From NCBI RefSeq assembly GCF_000382045.1, contig NZ_KB907450.1, positions 1,617,452 through 1,681,451 of the forward strand: a stretch of DNA of 64,000 nt, written 5' to 3'. Below are positions 10,327-18,849 of this stretch, piece after piece. Under the pieces are notes generated by a model. That model did no database searches and was not told the origin of the DNA. It saw only the letters and a program-made list of their open reading frames with translations. Source of the stretch: Variovorax atrisoli 110B. GTDB lineage: Bacteria > Pseudomonadota > Gammaproteobacteria > Burkholderiales > Burkholderiaceae_C. Position 1 is the stretch's first letter. Every line of letters begins with the position of its first letter. The translations under genes and the position numbers were made by a program.

Positions 10327-11114
10327 TGCGCATCGCTTTCCGCACCGCCGCGGCCCTCGTCGCGGCGGGCGCCGCCCTGCTGCTGTCGGCCTGCGCCACG
10401 CGGCTCGACCTGCCGACCAAGGACAACGGCCTGCGCCTGCGCGTGCAGAGCTCGGTCATCGCGCCGGGCAACGGCGGCGAACTCATCGCCGCCGACGCGC
10501 TGGCGCCGGGAGACATCCTGCTCACCTCCATCGCCACGGTGAATTCCTTCGGCATCCGGCTGGGCACCTTCTCGCCGGTGAGCCACGCCGTGCTGTACCT
10601 GGGCGACGGCCAGATCGCCGAGGCCGTGGGAACCGGCGTGCGTGCACGGCCGCTTTCGGAGGTGGTCGACGAGGAACAGATGGTCGTGGCCTTCCGGGTG
10701 CCCGGCGTGGACGACGCGAGCGCTGCGCGCATGCGCGAATGGGCCCTGTCGCAGGTCGGCACCAGCTACAACACCGTGGGTGTGCTGCTGAACGCGCCCT
10801 TCGTGCTGAACCGGCGCCTGTGCGAGCTGCCGCTGGTGCCCTCAGCCGTGAGCCACTACTGCATGAGCGGCATGGCCATGGTGCAGCTGGGCGCGAGCCG
10901 CGACGACCAGTTCTTCTGCTCGCAGTTCGTTCTGGAGGCCTACCGCCAGGCAGGCATGCCGATCACCAACGCCGACCCGCGCTGGGTGAGCCCGGCCGAC
11001 CTGCTGCACATGCGCGAGGGCGACGTGCCCTCCATCGCCGCCACGCAGCCGCTGCGCTACGTCGGCCACCTCAAATACAACCCGCCGCCGATCCTGGCGG
11101 CCGACGGACCTTGA
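10326..11114 (+). CDS. YiiX/YaeF-like lipoprotein, permuted NlpC/P60-type cysteine hydrolase
   Basis: 262 residues. The signal peptide ends in a lipobox LLLSAC with the acylated cysteine at residue 23, so it should be anchored in the envelope. A histidine in SPVSHAVLYLGDG (near 85) precedes a cysteine in FFCSQFVLEAY (near 200). That His-before-Cys order is typical of the circularly permuted NlpC/P60 (YaeF/YiiX) group of amidases and acyl-hydrolases. It follows a lipid-modifying enzyme with a one-base overlap and precedes a flavoprotein gene in the same coupled set. The substrate (peptidoglycan or lipid) is not determined. Confidence 0.75.
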   Translation: MRIAFRTAAALVAAGAALLLSACATRLDLPTKDNGLRLRVQSSVIAPGNGGELIAADALAPGDILLTSIATVNSFGIRLGTFSPVSHAVLYLGDGQIAEAVGTGVRARPLSEVVDEEQMVVAFRVPGVDDASAARMREWALSQVGTSYNTVGVLLNAPFVLNRRLCELPLVPSAVSHYCMSGMAMVQLGASRDDQFFCSQFVLEAYRQAGMPITNADPRWVSPADLLHMREGDVPSIAATQPLRYVGHLKYNPPPILAADGP

Positions 11115-12340
11115 GCGCGGCGAAGTTCGACGCCGTCGTGATCGGCGCCGGCGCCGCCGGGCTCTTCTGCGCCGGCGTGGCGGGCCAGCGCGGGCTGAAG
11201 GTGCTGGTGGTGGACCACAGCGAGAAGGTGGGCGAGAAGATCCGCATCTCGGGCGGCGGCCGCGCCAACTTCACCAACCGCGACCTCGACGTGCGCGCGC
11301 CGCAGCGGCACTTCATCAGCGACAACCCGAATTTCTGCCGCTCGGCGCTGTCGCGCTATGCGCCGCAGCAGTTCATCGAGCTGGTGCAGAAGCACGGCAT
11401 CGCCTTCCACGAAAAGCACAAGGGGCAGCTCTTCTGCGACGGCTCCTCGCAGCAGATCGTCGACATGCTGCTGGCCGAATGCCAGGCCGGCGGCGTCGAG
11501 CGCTGGCAGCCGTGCAGCATCGGCGAGATCAGCTTTTCCGCCGGCAATGCAGACGGTAGCAGCGCAGGCAGCTATCGAATCGAGAGCAGCCGGGGCGCCA
11601 TCGAGACGCCGAAGATCGTGGTCGCCACCGGCGGCCTGTCGATCCCGCAGATCGGCGCCAGCGATTTCGGCTACCGCATCGCCGAGCAGTTCGGCCTGCG
11701 GATGGTCGCTCCGCGGCCTGCGCTGGTGCCCCTGACCTTCGGCGGCGAGGCGTGGGCGCCCTACGCCGAACTCGCCGGGCTGGCGCTGCCGGTGCGCATC
11801 GAGACCGGCGCCAAGAAGGAAAAGATGGCCTTCCTCGAAGACCTGCTCTTCACCCACCGGGGCCTTTCGGGTCCGGCGGTGCTGCAGATCTCGAGCTACT
11901 GGAAGCCCGGCGCCCCGCTGACGCTCGACTTCGCCCCGGGCGTGAACGTGGCCGAGGCACTGGGCGAAGCCAAGCTGCGATCGAAGAAACGCATCGCCAA
12001 CGAACTGGCCGCGCTGGTCCCCTCCCGGCTGGCGGACGCCTGGGTCGGGCAGGACCCAGCTCTGCAGCGCCCGGTCAACGAGGCCGCCGACAAAGCCCTG
12101 GCGGCCCTGTCGGAGCGCATCTCGCGCTGGCAGATCGTCCCCAGCGGCACCGAAGGTTACAAAAAAGCCGAAGTCACGGCCGGCGGCGTCGACACCCGCG
12201 ACCTGTCCTCCCAGACCATGGAATCGAAGCAGCCGGGCCTGTACTTCATCGGTGAAGTGGTCGACGTGACCGGCTGGCTGGGCGGATACAACTTCCAGTG
12301 GGCCTGGGCCAGCGCGCATGCATGCGCCCAAGCCCTCTGA
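11111..12340 (+). CDS. BaiN/HI0933-family NAD(P)/FAD-dependent oxidoreductase
   Basis: 409 residues. An N-terminal FAD-binding Rossmann motif VVIGAGAAGLFCAG and the family block KVGEKIRISGGGRANFTN place it in the HI0933/YhiN/BaiN group. The C-terminal block GLYFIGEVVDVTGWLGGYNF is also characteristic. Members are flavoproteins of largely unknown physiological role. The start is a TTG at 11111 that overlaps the preceding stop as TTGA, which gives the family-length N-terminus; no in-frame ATG nearby does. Confidence 0.85.
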   Translation: MSAAKFDAVVIGAGAAGLFCAGVAGQRGLKVLVVDHSEKVGEKIRISGGGRANFTNRDLDVRAPQRHFISDNPNFCRSALSRYAPQQFIELVQKHGIAFHEKHKGQLFCDGSSQQIVDMLLAECQAGGVERWQPCSIGEISFSAGNADGSSAGSYRIESSRGAIETPKIVVATGGLSIPQIGASDFGYRIAEQFGLRMVAPRPALVPLTFGGEAWAPYAELAGLALPVRIETGAKKEKMAFLEDLLFTHRGLSGPAVLQISSYWKPGAPLTLDFAPGVNVAEALGEAKLRSKKRIANELAALVPSRLADAWVGQDPALQRPVNEAADKALAALSERISRWQIVPSGTEGYKKAEVTAGGVDTRDLSSQTMESKQPGLYFIGEVVDVTGWLGGYNFQWAWASAHACAQAL

Positions 12341-12361
12341 GGCAATGACAGGCCCTTGTTC

Positions 12362-12457
12362 CAGGGCACCGACGAACCGGCTCTGCCGGGCTTCAGGTGC
12401 CGCCCCCCGGCGAGGGGGGTTGGCGAAGCGACACGAAGTGCGCGAAGCCTGGGGGGC
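12362..12457 (-). repeat. Copy 2 (inverted) of ~95-bp double-hairpin intergenic repeat
   Basis: Lies between the BaiN-like gene and rpsU in inverted orientation. Read on the minus strand it has CTTCGCGCACTTCGTG, a six-base C/G stem around TCGC, and CCGGC-AGA-GCCGG, matching the copies at 7.2 and 57.1 kb. It ends just before a TATACT that may be the -10 box of rpsU (12462-12467), so it may also insulate or shape that promoter. Confidence 0.8.
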
Positions 12458-12489
12458 GTGCTATACTCTCGGGCTAACTTTTGGCCTTA

Positions 12490-12535
12490 CCTCAACGGCC
12501 GCAAAAATTTTCAGTTGAGGAACCCCGGCCCGGGG
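12490..12535 (+). promoter_or_regulatory. Structured leader of rpsU
   Basis: A perfect 7-bp stem CCTCAAC (12490-12496) / GTTGAGG (12514-12520) is followed by a second hairpin CCCCGG-C-CCGGGG (12523-12535). No purine-rich Shine-Dalgarno is visible in the 30 bases before the rpsU ATG. A candidate -10 box TATACT lies at 12462-12467 without a clear -35. A role in rpsU translation control is inferred. Confidence 0.4.
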
Positions 12536-12576
12536 CCCGATCTTCCCCAGGCCAAATCCATTTCAACGATTCATCA

Positions 12577-12789
12577 ATGACCACCATCCGCGTTAAAGAA
12601 AACGAGCCCTTCGACGTCGCCCTGCGCCGTTTCAAGCGCACCATCGAAAAGCTCGGCCTGCTGACCGACCTGCGTGCCCGCGAGTTCTACGAAAAGCCGA
12701 CCGCCGAGCGCAAGCGCAAGAAGGCAGCCGCGGTCAAGCGCCACTACAAGCGCGTGCGCAGCATGCAGCTGCCCAAGAAGCTGTACTAA
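12577..12789 (+). CDS. rpsU: 30S ribosomal protein S21
   Basis: 70 residues, strongly basic, with the S21 hallmarks [21 protein letters not shown] and the C-terminal [18 protein letters not shown]21 sits at the 3' end of 16S rRNA and helps pairing with mRNA leaders. Its own mRNA here has no obvious Shine-Dalgarno and carries hairpins in the leader. It is followed by a strong terminator and yqeY, not directly by dnaG-rpoD as in the classical macromolecular-synthesis operon. Confidence 0.97.
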
Positions 12790-12845
12790 GCGACACGCGG
12801 GCGGCGGGCCCCAGACGAAAGTCGGCCCGGTCGCCTCGTTGCCTC

Positions 12846-12882
12846 AGCCGCGCCAGGGAAACCTGCCGCGGCTTTGTTTTTT
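12846..12882 (+). terminator. Rho-independent terminator after rpsU
   Basis: AGCCGCG-C-CAGG, loop GAAA, CCTG-C-CGCGGCT, then TTTGTTTTTT. This is an 11-bp stem with one C-C mismatch and a T-rich tail. It ends 15 bases before the yqeY ATG, so some read-through or a separate promoter is needed for yqeY. Confidence 0.88.
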
Positions 12883-12897
12883 CCGAAAGGTTGCCGA

Positions 12898-13347
12898 ATG
12901 ACTCTCAAAGCACAGATCAACGAAGACATGAAGACGGCGATGCGCGCCAAGGACTCCGAGCGCCTGGCCACCATCCGCCTGCTGCTGGCCGCGATGAAGC
13001 AGAAGGAAGTCGACGAACGCGTGGAGCTCGACGACGCCATGGTCGTGGCCATCGTCGACAAGATGGTCAAGCAGCGCAAGGACTCCATCGCCGCCTTCAC
13101 CACCGGCGGCCGCACCGACCTCGCCGACAAGGAAGCCGCCGAGATCAAGGTGCTGGAGGTCTACCTGCCCCAGCGCATGGGCGCCGACGAGGTCGCCGCC
13201 GAAGTGAAGGCCATCGTGGCAGAGCTGGGCGCCAAGGGCCCGGGCGACATGGGCAAGGTCATGGGCGTGGTCAAGACCCGCCTGGCCGGCAAGGCCGACA
13301 TGGGCCAGGTCAGCGCAGCGGTCAAGGCCGCACTGACGGGCGCCTGA
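12898..13347 (+). CDS. yqeY: GatB/YqeY domain protein
   Basis: 149 residues, full length. Family signatures are MTLKAQINEDMKTAMRAKD, RLLLAAMKQKEVDE and the C-terminal GDMGKVMGVVKTRLAGKAD. The fold matches the tRNA-binding tail of GatB, so tRNA-related amidase or quality-control roles are suspected; the function is unproven. GAAAGG at 12885-12890 supports the ATG at 12898 over an upstream in-frame ATG at 12874, which falls in the terminator. The Nudix gene starts three bases after its stop. Confidence 0.9.
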   Translation: MTLKAQINEDMKTAMRAKDSERLATIRLLLAAMKQKEVDERVELDDAMVVAIVDKMVKQRKDSIAAFTTGGRTDLADKEAAEIKVLEVYLPQRMGADEVAAEVKAIVAELGAKGPGDMGKVMGVVKTRLAGKADMGQVSAAVKAALTGA

Positions 13348-13349
13348 GC

Positions 13350-13820
13350 ATGAACGCCGGCAGCCCAAGCGTCGCCATTCCCAAGGCCTGTGCCTGCCTG
13401 GTCGACGCACGGGGCCGGCTGCTGGTGTTCCGCCATCCCGAGGACGGCAACATGCAGCTGCCCAAGGGCACCATCGAGCCCGGCGAGTCGCCCGAAGCGG
13501 CGGTGCGCCGCGAGCTGCTCGAGGAATCGGGCATCGACTACGCCGGCGAGCTGCAGTCGCTGGGTACGCTGGACCGCGAATGCGAAGCCGGCATCGAAGG
13601 CAACACGCACCGCCACCCGCAGCTGTGGCACCTGTTCCTGATGCGCGCCGAGAGCCCCCTGCCCGAGAGCTTCACGCACACGGCCACGGGCAGCCCCGAG
13701 GAAGAAGGGCTGGTTTTCCTCTTCAGCTGGCTCGGAGCCGGCGATCCGATCGACGACTTCGCACTGCCCTACCGCCAGACCATCGAGCGCGTGCGTTCGG
13801 CCCTGCTGCTGGCGGCCTGA
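13350..13820 (+). CDS. Nudix hydrolase
   Basis: 156 residues. A perfect Nudix box is present: G-x5-E-x7-RELLEESGI (GTIEPGE then RELLEESGI, residues about 38-60), the Mg-binding catalytic helix for cleaving nucleoside diphosphate-linked substrates. FRHPEDGNMQLPKG before the box and the short length resemble diadenosine-polyphosphate or NTP-clearing members, but the substrate is not assignable. It is coupled to yqeY by a three-base gap. Confidence 0.88.
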   Translation: MNAGSPSVAIPKACACLVDARGRLLVFRHPEDGNMQLPKGTIEPGESPEAAVRRELLEESGIDYAGELQSLGTLDRECEAGIEGNTHRHPQLWHLFLMRAESPLPESFTHTATGSPEEEGLVFLFSWLGAGDPIDDFALPYRQTIERVRSALLLAA

Positions 13821-13830
13821 GGCGCCGTCG

Positions 13831-14589
13831 TCACGCCCCGGCCGCCCGCACGGCCATGTAGAGGCCAAGCAGCGCCAGCCCGACGAGAAAGCAGCGCCGG
13901 AACACCTCCACCGACAGCCGCTTGCGCAGCCAGGTGCCGAGCACCATGCCGCCGATGGCCGGCGCCAGCATCGCGACGGAACCTCCGATCGCCGACACCG
14001 GATACCCCCCGTTCACGGCCAGCCCGATGGCCAGCACCACCGTCGAGGTGGTGAACGAGATCCCCATCGCCTGGATCAGCGAATCGCGCTGGAAGCCCAG
14101 CGCCTGCAGGTAAGGCACCGCCGGCACCGCGAACACGCCCGTCACGGCCGTCACCAGCCCGGTGCTCATGCCCACCAGCGGCCCCACCCAGCGCGCCTGC
14201 GCATCGCTCACATGCAGCTGCCGCCCGGTCAGCCCCCACAGCGCATAGACGATCAACGCCACGCCGAGCGCGAACGAGGCCCAGGCGCCGGCCGGCACGC
14301 CCAGCCACAGCGCCCCGGCCAGCGTGCCGATCACCACGCCCACCTGCATGCCGCCGATGCGGCGCAGCACCGGCATGAAGGTCGCGCGGGGCCCGGTCTG
14401 CCAGATGTTGGTGACCAGCGAGGGCACTATCAACAGCGCAGCCGCCTGGGCCGGCGTCATCCACAGCGCGAGCAGCGCCATCGACACCGTCGGCAGCCCG
14501 AGGCCGACCACGCCCTTGATCACCCCGGCGAGCAGGTACACGGCCGTGGCGGCGGCCCAGAAAGCGGTTGCGTCGATCGGATGCGTCAT
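13831..14589 (-). CDS. TauE/SafE-family sulfite/anion exporter-like permease
   Basis: 252 residues with about eight hydrophobic helices. The family blocks are AGVIKGVVGLGLPTVSMALLA near residue 20 and the second-half repeat VTGVFAVPAVPYLQALGFQRD near 145. TauE/SafE proteins move sulfur-containing or carboxylate anions across the inner membrane. It is divergent from a LysR gene across 102 bases containing nested inverted repeats, suggesting that regulator controls it. The substrate is unknown. Confidence 0.82.
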   Translation of the reverse strand: MTHPIDATAFWAAATAVYLLAGVIKGVVGLGLPTVSMALLALWMTPAQAAALLIVPSLVTNIWQTGPRATFMPVLRRIGGMQVGVVIGTLAGALWLGVPAGAWASFALGVALIVYALWGLTGRQLHVSDAQARWVGPLVGMSTGLVTAVTGVFAVPAVPYLQALGFQRDSLIQAMGISFTTSTVVLAIGLAVNGGYPVSAIGGSVAMLAPAIGGMVLGTWLRKRLSVEVFRRCFLVGLALLGLYMAVRAAGA

Positions 14590-14609
14590 CGAACGCCGAC
14601 TCTGCCAAC

Positions 14610-14666
14610 GAGGCCCGCCGCCGCAAATGCGGCATTCGCGAAGCGGGCCTCAGTCTGCGGCTGAGG
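14610..14666. promoter_or_regulatory. Nested inverted repeats in divergent TauE-LysR promoter region
   Basis: GAGGCCCGC (14610-14618) is the inverted match of GCGGGCCTC (14643-14651). Inside it lies GCCGC-AAAT-GCGGC, and a second palindrome CCTCAG/CTGAGG spans 14648-14666. The position fits operators for the LysR regulator, but a transcription-blocking structure is also possible. Confidence 0.4.
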
Positions 14667-14691
14667 CTCCTGGTGCACACTCCGCCGGATC

Positions 14692-15603
14692 ATGCGATTC
14701 GACCTCACCGACCTGCGGCTCTTCATCCACGTCGTCGAGGCCGGCAGCCTCACTGCCGGCGCGGGGCGTTCGCACATGACGCTGGCCTCCGCCAGCCAGC
14801 GTGTGCGTGGCATGGAAGACGCACTCGGCAGCCCCCTGCTCACCCGCCATGCGCAGGGCGTGCGCCCCACCGAGGCCGGCCGCACGCTGCTGCACCATGC
14901 GCGCGTCGTGCTGCAGCAGATGGAGCGCCTGCGCGGCGAGCTCGGCGAGTACGGCCAGGGCCTCAAGGGCCACGTCCGCTTCATGTGCGGCACCTCGGCG
15001 CTGACCGAGCACCTGCCCGAGGTGCTGAGCCGCTTCCTCGCGGAGCATCCGCGCATCTCGGTCGATCTGGAAGAGCGGCCCAGCCCCGACACGGTGGAAG
15101 CCCTGCGCGCCGGCCTGTGCGACATCGGCATCGTCTCCGACGCCATAGACAGCGAGGGCCTCGAATGCCACCCCTTCCGCCGCGACGACCTGGTGCTGGT
15201 GATGCCGCGCGGCCATGCGCTGGCCACGCGCCGGCGCCTGCGGCTCGCCGAAGTGGTCGACAGCGAATTCGTCGGCCTGCCCGCCGACAGCGCGCTGCAG
15301 CAGCTGATCACGCAGCACGTGCGCGCCCTGGGCAAGCACCTGGCCTACCGCGTGCGCGTGCGCAACTTCGAGGCGGTCTGCCGCATGGTCGAGTACGGCA
15401 TCGGCGTCGGCATCGTTCCGCAGACCGCCGCCGAGCGGTGCGCCCGTTCGATGAAGATCGCACGCGCCTCGTTGACCGACGCCTGGGCCGAGCGCACGCT
15501 GATGGCCTGCGTGCACTCGTCGGAAGACCTGCCGCTCAACGCTCGTCGCATGCTCGATTACCTGGTCGCGCCGCCGCCCGGCGAGATCAGGACGAAGCAG
15601 TGA
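14692..15603 (+). CDS. LysR-family transcriptional regulator
   Basis: 303 residues. The N-terminal winged helix-turn-helix runs through DLRLFIHVVEAGSLTAGA and ends at RTLLHHARVVL. The effector-binding domain follows from about residue 90. The ATG at 14692 starts directly at the conserved RFDLTDLRLF. It is divergent from the TauE-type permease, its likely target. Its 3' end overlaps the convergent epimerase gene by 17 bases. Confidence 0.9.
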   Translation: MRFDLTDLRLFIHVVEAGSLTAGAGRSHMTLASASQRVRGMEDALGSPLLTRHAQGVRPTEAGRTLLHHARVVLQQMERLRGELGEYGQGLKGHVRFMCGTSALTEHLPEVLSRFLAEHPRISVDLEERPSPDTVEALRAGLCDIGIVSDAIDSEGLECHPFRRDDLVLVMPRGHALATRRRLRLAEVVDSEFVGLPADSALQQLITQHVRALGKHLAYRVRVRNFEAVCRMVEYGIGVGIVPQTAAERCARSMKIARASLTDAWAERTLMACVHSSEDLPLNARRMLDYLVAPPPGEIRTKQ

Positions 15604-16585
15604 CCGGCCGCCCCAGCCGCGCCCGCGCCGCCACGAACGCATCGAAGGCCTCGCTGCTGGTCTTTAGCGGCACATAGCCGAAGCGCTCCTTCAGCGCGGT
15701 GTTGAGCAGCACCGGCCGGTAGCGCAGGAAGTCGAGCTGCTCCGGCCCGTAGCGGCTGACGCCCAGCGCCGAGCCCGCCGCCAGCGCCGCCTTCAGAACG
15801 CCGGCCGGCCAGTCGACCGCATGCTTGCCGAGCCGCGAGGCGATCTCGTGGATGGTCAGAGCCCCATCGCCCGCGAGGTTGTAGCAACCGGACGGCGCGC
15901 CGCCAAGGGCATGGGCGATGGCGCCCGTCACGTCCTCGTCCCACACGAACACGAAGGGGCTCGCGCTGCCGCGGATCGCGATGAGCCGCTTTTTCTCGAA
16001 CAGCGCAGTGATCTGGTTGTCCACCCGCTCGCCCAGGATGGTGCCGATACGCAGCACCGTCTGCGCCAGCGACGGATGCCGCTCGCGGTAGTCGGCGAGC
16101 ATCTCCTCCACCTGCCGCTTGTGGTCGGCGTAGGCGAACACCACGTTGCCGCGCAGCGGCTGCGACTCGGTGATCCACGCCGGGTTGTCGACGTGGTAGC
16201 CGTAGGCCGCGCCGCTGGACGACACCACCATGTGCCGCACGCCGTTCGCCACGCAGGCTTCGAGCACGTTGCGCGTGCCGCCCACGTCCACCGAATGCTC
16301 GAAGGCGCGGTTCGAGTCCTTGCCCGGCGTGACGATGGATGCGAGATGCACCACGGTGTCGATGGCATGGTCGGCGATGGCTTCGGCAATGCGCGAGTCG
16401 CGCACGTCAAGCTGCCGGTAGGTCACGCCCATGAGCCGCCGGTCCGACGGAACTTCGCGCACGTCGACCGCGACCAGCGCCTCCAGCCTGCCCTGCTCCG
16501 CCAGCGCGGCGAGCAGGCTGCGCCCCAGGAAACCATCGGCCCCCGTCACCAGCACGCGGCGCGCAACGAATCCTTCGCCGCTCAT
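15587..16585 (-). CDS. NAD-dependent epimerase/dehydratase (extended SDR)
   Basis: 332 residues. Rossmann motif VLVTGADGFLGRSLL near residue 13, catalytic serine region VVSSSGAAYGY and the YxxxK pair in FAYADHKRQ (near 165) define an active extended short-chain dehydrogenase. The family covers sugar epimerases and 3-beta-hydroxysteroid-type dehydrogenases. It is the last gene of a four-gene operon and overlaps the BASS permease stop by four bases. The operon content favours oxidation of a small hydrophobic alcohol or ketone over sugar-nucleotide work, but that is inference. Confidence 0.85.
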   Translation of the reverse strand: MSGEGFVARRVLVTGADGFLGRSLLAALAEQGRLEALVAVDVREVPSDRRLMGVTYRQLDVRDSRIAEAIADHAIDTVVHLASIVTPGKDSNRAFEHSVDVGGTRNVLEACVANGVRHMVVSSSGAAYGYHVDNPAWITESQPLRGNVVFAYADHKRQVEEMLADYRERHPSLAQTVLRIGTILGERVDNQITALFEKKRLIAIRGSASPFVFVWDEDVTGAIAHALGGAPSGCYNLAGDGALTIHEIASRLGKHAVDWPAGVLKAALAAGSALGVSRYGPEQLDFLRYRPVLLNTALKERFGYVPLKTSSEAFDAFVAARARLGRPVTASS

Positions 16586-17484
16586 GGCTGCGCGGGCTTG
16601 CGCCCCCACCAGCTCGCCAGCGCGAGGCCGGCGATGATGTCCCAGAAGCCCCACACGCCCGCCACCACGGCCATGCCGCCGAGTCCGCCGAAGAAGCTGA
16701 AGATCAGCACCAGCCCGAGCCCCGAATTGCGGATTCCCACCTCGATGGACACCGCCCGCCGGTCGTAGTCGCCCAGCCCCGAGAGCCGCGCGCACAGGTA
16801 GCCGGTGCCGAAGGCCAGCGCGTCGTGGATTACCACCGCCATCAGCACCAGTCCCACGTAGTCGAGGAAGAAGCGCCAGTTGCCCGCGATGGCGCCGACG
16901 ATGAACACGATCAGCGCGACGAAGCTCAGCACGCCCACCGGCTTCTTGATGCGCGCCGTGAGCGCCGGAAATCGGTGCGCGCAGGCCACGCCCAGCACGA
17001 AGGGAATCCCGATGATCGCCACGATGTGCCCCAGCATGTCCAGCGGATCGAGCGCGATGGTCTTCAGCAGCGCCGAGGCCGTCGGATGCAGGCCGCCCCA
17101 GAACGCGAAGTTCAGCGGCATCACCACGATGGAGATCGCGTTCGAGATCGCCGTCATCGACACCGACAGCGCCACGTTCCCGCCTGCGCGGTGCGTGAGT
17201 ATCTGCGAGATGTTTCCGGGCGGGCAGCAGGCCACGAGGATCATGCCCAGCGCGATGCTCGGACCGGGCCTGAGGATCAGCGTGAGCACGTAGGTCACCG
17301 CCGGCAGCAAGATGAACTGCGCGCCGATGCCCACGGCCATCGCGCCGGGCATGCGCACCACGCGCCTGAAGTCCTCGATGCGCGTGTCCAGCGCGATGCC
17401 GAACATCAGGAAGCCCAGCACCACGTTCAGCAACACCAGCGAGGCGGGGTTGAAGTGCAGGCGTATCTCGTCGACGGGCAGCAT
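16582..17484 (-). CDS. Bile acid:sodium symporter (BASS) family permease
   Basis: 300 residues, about nine membrane helices. The family segments LVACCPPGNISQILTHRAGGN near residue 105 (the substrate/sodium-site crossover) and SIEVGIRNSGLGLVLI near 250 are intact. BASS proteins import organic anions with sodium. It sits between a flavin monooxygenase and an epimerase in one operon, so it probably imports the compound that these enzymes degrade. The ATG overlap with the epimerase gene implies coupling. Confidence 0.87.
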   Translation of the reverse strand: MLPVDEIRLHFNPASLVLLNVVLGFLMFGIALDTRIEDFRRVVRMPGAMAVGIGAQFILLPAVTYVLTLILRPGPSIALGMILVACCPPGNISQILTHRAGGNVALSVSMTAISNAISIVVMPLNFAFWGGLHPTASALLKTIALDPLDMLGHIVAIIGIPFVLGVACAHRFPALTARIKKPVGVLSFVALIVFIVGAIAGNWRFFLDYVGLVLMAVVIHDALAFGTGYLCARLSGLGDYDRRAVSIEVGIRNSGLGLVLIFSFFGGLGGMAVVAGVWGFWDIIAGLALASWWGRKPAQP

Positions 17485-17511
17485 GCGCGGGGCCTCCTTC
17501 TTTCTTCGTCT

Positions 17512-18849
17512 TCAGGCAGGGTCTGCCAGCGCCGCGGCGGCATTGCGCACGGCCGCGCGGTAGGTGTCCTTGTGCACGTAGTACGCCATGCGTTCCAGCT
17601 GCAGGTACTTGAAGCCGCCCGACAGGTCGGGTGCCGGCCCCTGCGCGGCGACTCGTAGCGCAGCCGCCCTGGGCGAACCGCTGCCCTGCGCGCGGAAGTA
17701 GCGCGCCACCAGCTCGGCCTGCTCGTAGCGGCCCTGCCAGCCGATGCCGCTGGCCTCGATCATCCCGAGCACCGCGATGTTCTCGAAGCGCGGCGAGAAG
17801 ATGTTGAGGTACAGCCGGGGCGCCATGCCCTGCCAGTTCAGCAGTTGGCGGTCGATGAAGGGGTAGTGCAGCGCGTAGCCGGTCGCCGCGAGGATCAGGT
17901 CGTACTCGCGCGCGCTGCCGTCCCTGAAATGCACCGTATGCCCATCGAGCCGCGCGACATCGGCGCGCACGCCGATGTCGCCGTGGCCCACGTGGTGCAG
18001 CACCAGCGAGTTCACGACGGGGTGCGACTCGTACATCCGGTAGTCGGGCTTCGGGAAGCCGAAGCGCACCGGATCGCCGGTGAACCACTTGAGCACCGTC
18101 GAGTCGATGCGCTGCTTGAGCCATGGCGGCAGCGGCCGCTTGCCGCCCAGAGTATCGGCCGGCTTGCCGAAGACGTACTTGGGCACGAAGTAGTAGCCGC
18201 GCCGCACAGAGATGTCGACGCTCTTCGCGTAATGCACCGCATCGACCGCGATGTCGCAGCCCGAATTGCCGGCGCCGACGATCAGCACGCGCTTGTCCTT
18301 GAAGAGCTCCGGGTGCTTGTAGTCGCTGGTGTGCAGCAGCTCGCCGTCGAAGTTGCCGTCGAAGCTCGGCCGCTTGGGCTCGGCGAGCGTGCCGTTGGCG
18401 ATGACCACGCCCCTATATTCGGCCGTCTCGATCGTGCCCTCGCCGTCCTCGGTGGTGACGAGCCAGCGCGTGCCGGGAGCATTGCTCACGGGCTCGACGC
18501 GCAGCACGCGCGTGTTGAAGCGGAAGTGTTCGCGCAGGCCGAACTTGTCGGCGAAGTCGCTGAAGTAGCGGCGCAGTTCGCGGTGGCTCGGGTAATCGGC
18601 CACGCTGTCGGCCATCGGGAATTCGGTGAACTCGGTGGTGCGTTTGCTCGAGATCAGGTGCGCCGAGTGGTAGACGGTGGAGCGCGGGTTGGAGATGTCC
18701 CAAAGCCCGCCCACGTCGCCATGCGCCTCGAAGCCCTGGAACGGCACGCCGTGCTTCTGCAGGTTGCGCGCGCCGGCGAGGCCGGAGGGGCCCGCGCCGA
18801 TGAGCGCGATCTGTTCGTGGGTGGGTACGGCGTCGTTCGGCGTCGTCAT
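17512..18849 (-). CDS. Flavin-containing monooxygenase (class B FMO / Baeyer-Villiger type)
   Basis: 445 residues. FAD motif IGAGPSGLAGARNL near residue 17 and NADPH motif VLIVGAGNSGCDIA near 195 bracket the FMO fingerprint F-x-G-x3-H-x3-Y (FDGELLHTSDY, near 175). Such enzymes add one oxygen atom from O2 to nitrogen, sulfur or ketone substrates using NADPH. It overlaps the upstream SDR gene by four bases and is followed by the BASS permease, 27 bases on. The fingerprint alone does not separate N-hydroxylation from Baeyer-Villiger chemistry. Confidence 0.88.
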   Translation of the reverse strand: MTTPNDAVPTHEQIALIGAGPSGLAGARNLQKHGVPFQGFEAHGDVGGLWDISNPRSTVYHSAHLISSKRTTEFTEFPMADSVADYPSHRELRRYFSDFADKFGLREHFRFNTRVLRVEPVSNAPGTRWLVTTEDGEGTIETAEYRGVVIANGTLAEPKRPSFDGNFDGELLHTSDYKHPELFKDKRVLIVGAGNSGCDIAVDAVHYAKSVDISVRRGYYFVPKYVFGKPADTLGGKRPLPPWLKQRIDSTVLKWFTGDPVRFGFPKPDYRMYESHPVVNSLVLHHVGHGDIGVRADVARLDGHTVHFRDGSAREYDLILAATGYALHYPFIDRQLLNWQGMAPRLYLNIFSPRFENIAVLGMIEASGIGWQGRYEQAELVARYFRAQGSGSPRAAALRVAAQGPAPDLSGGFKYLQLERMAYYVHKDTYRAAVRNAAAALADPA

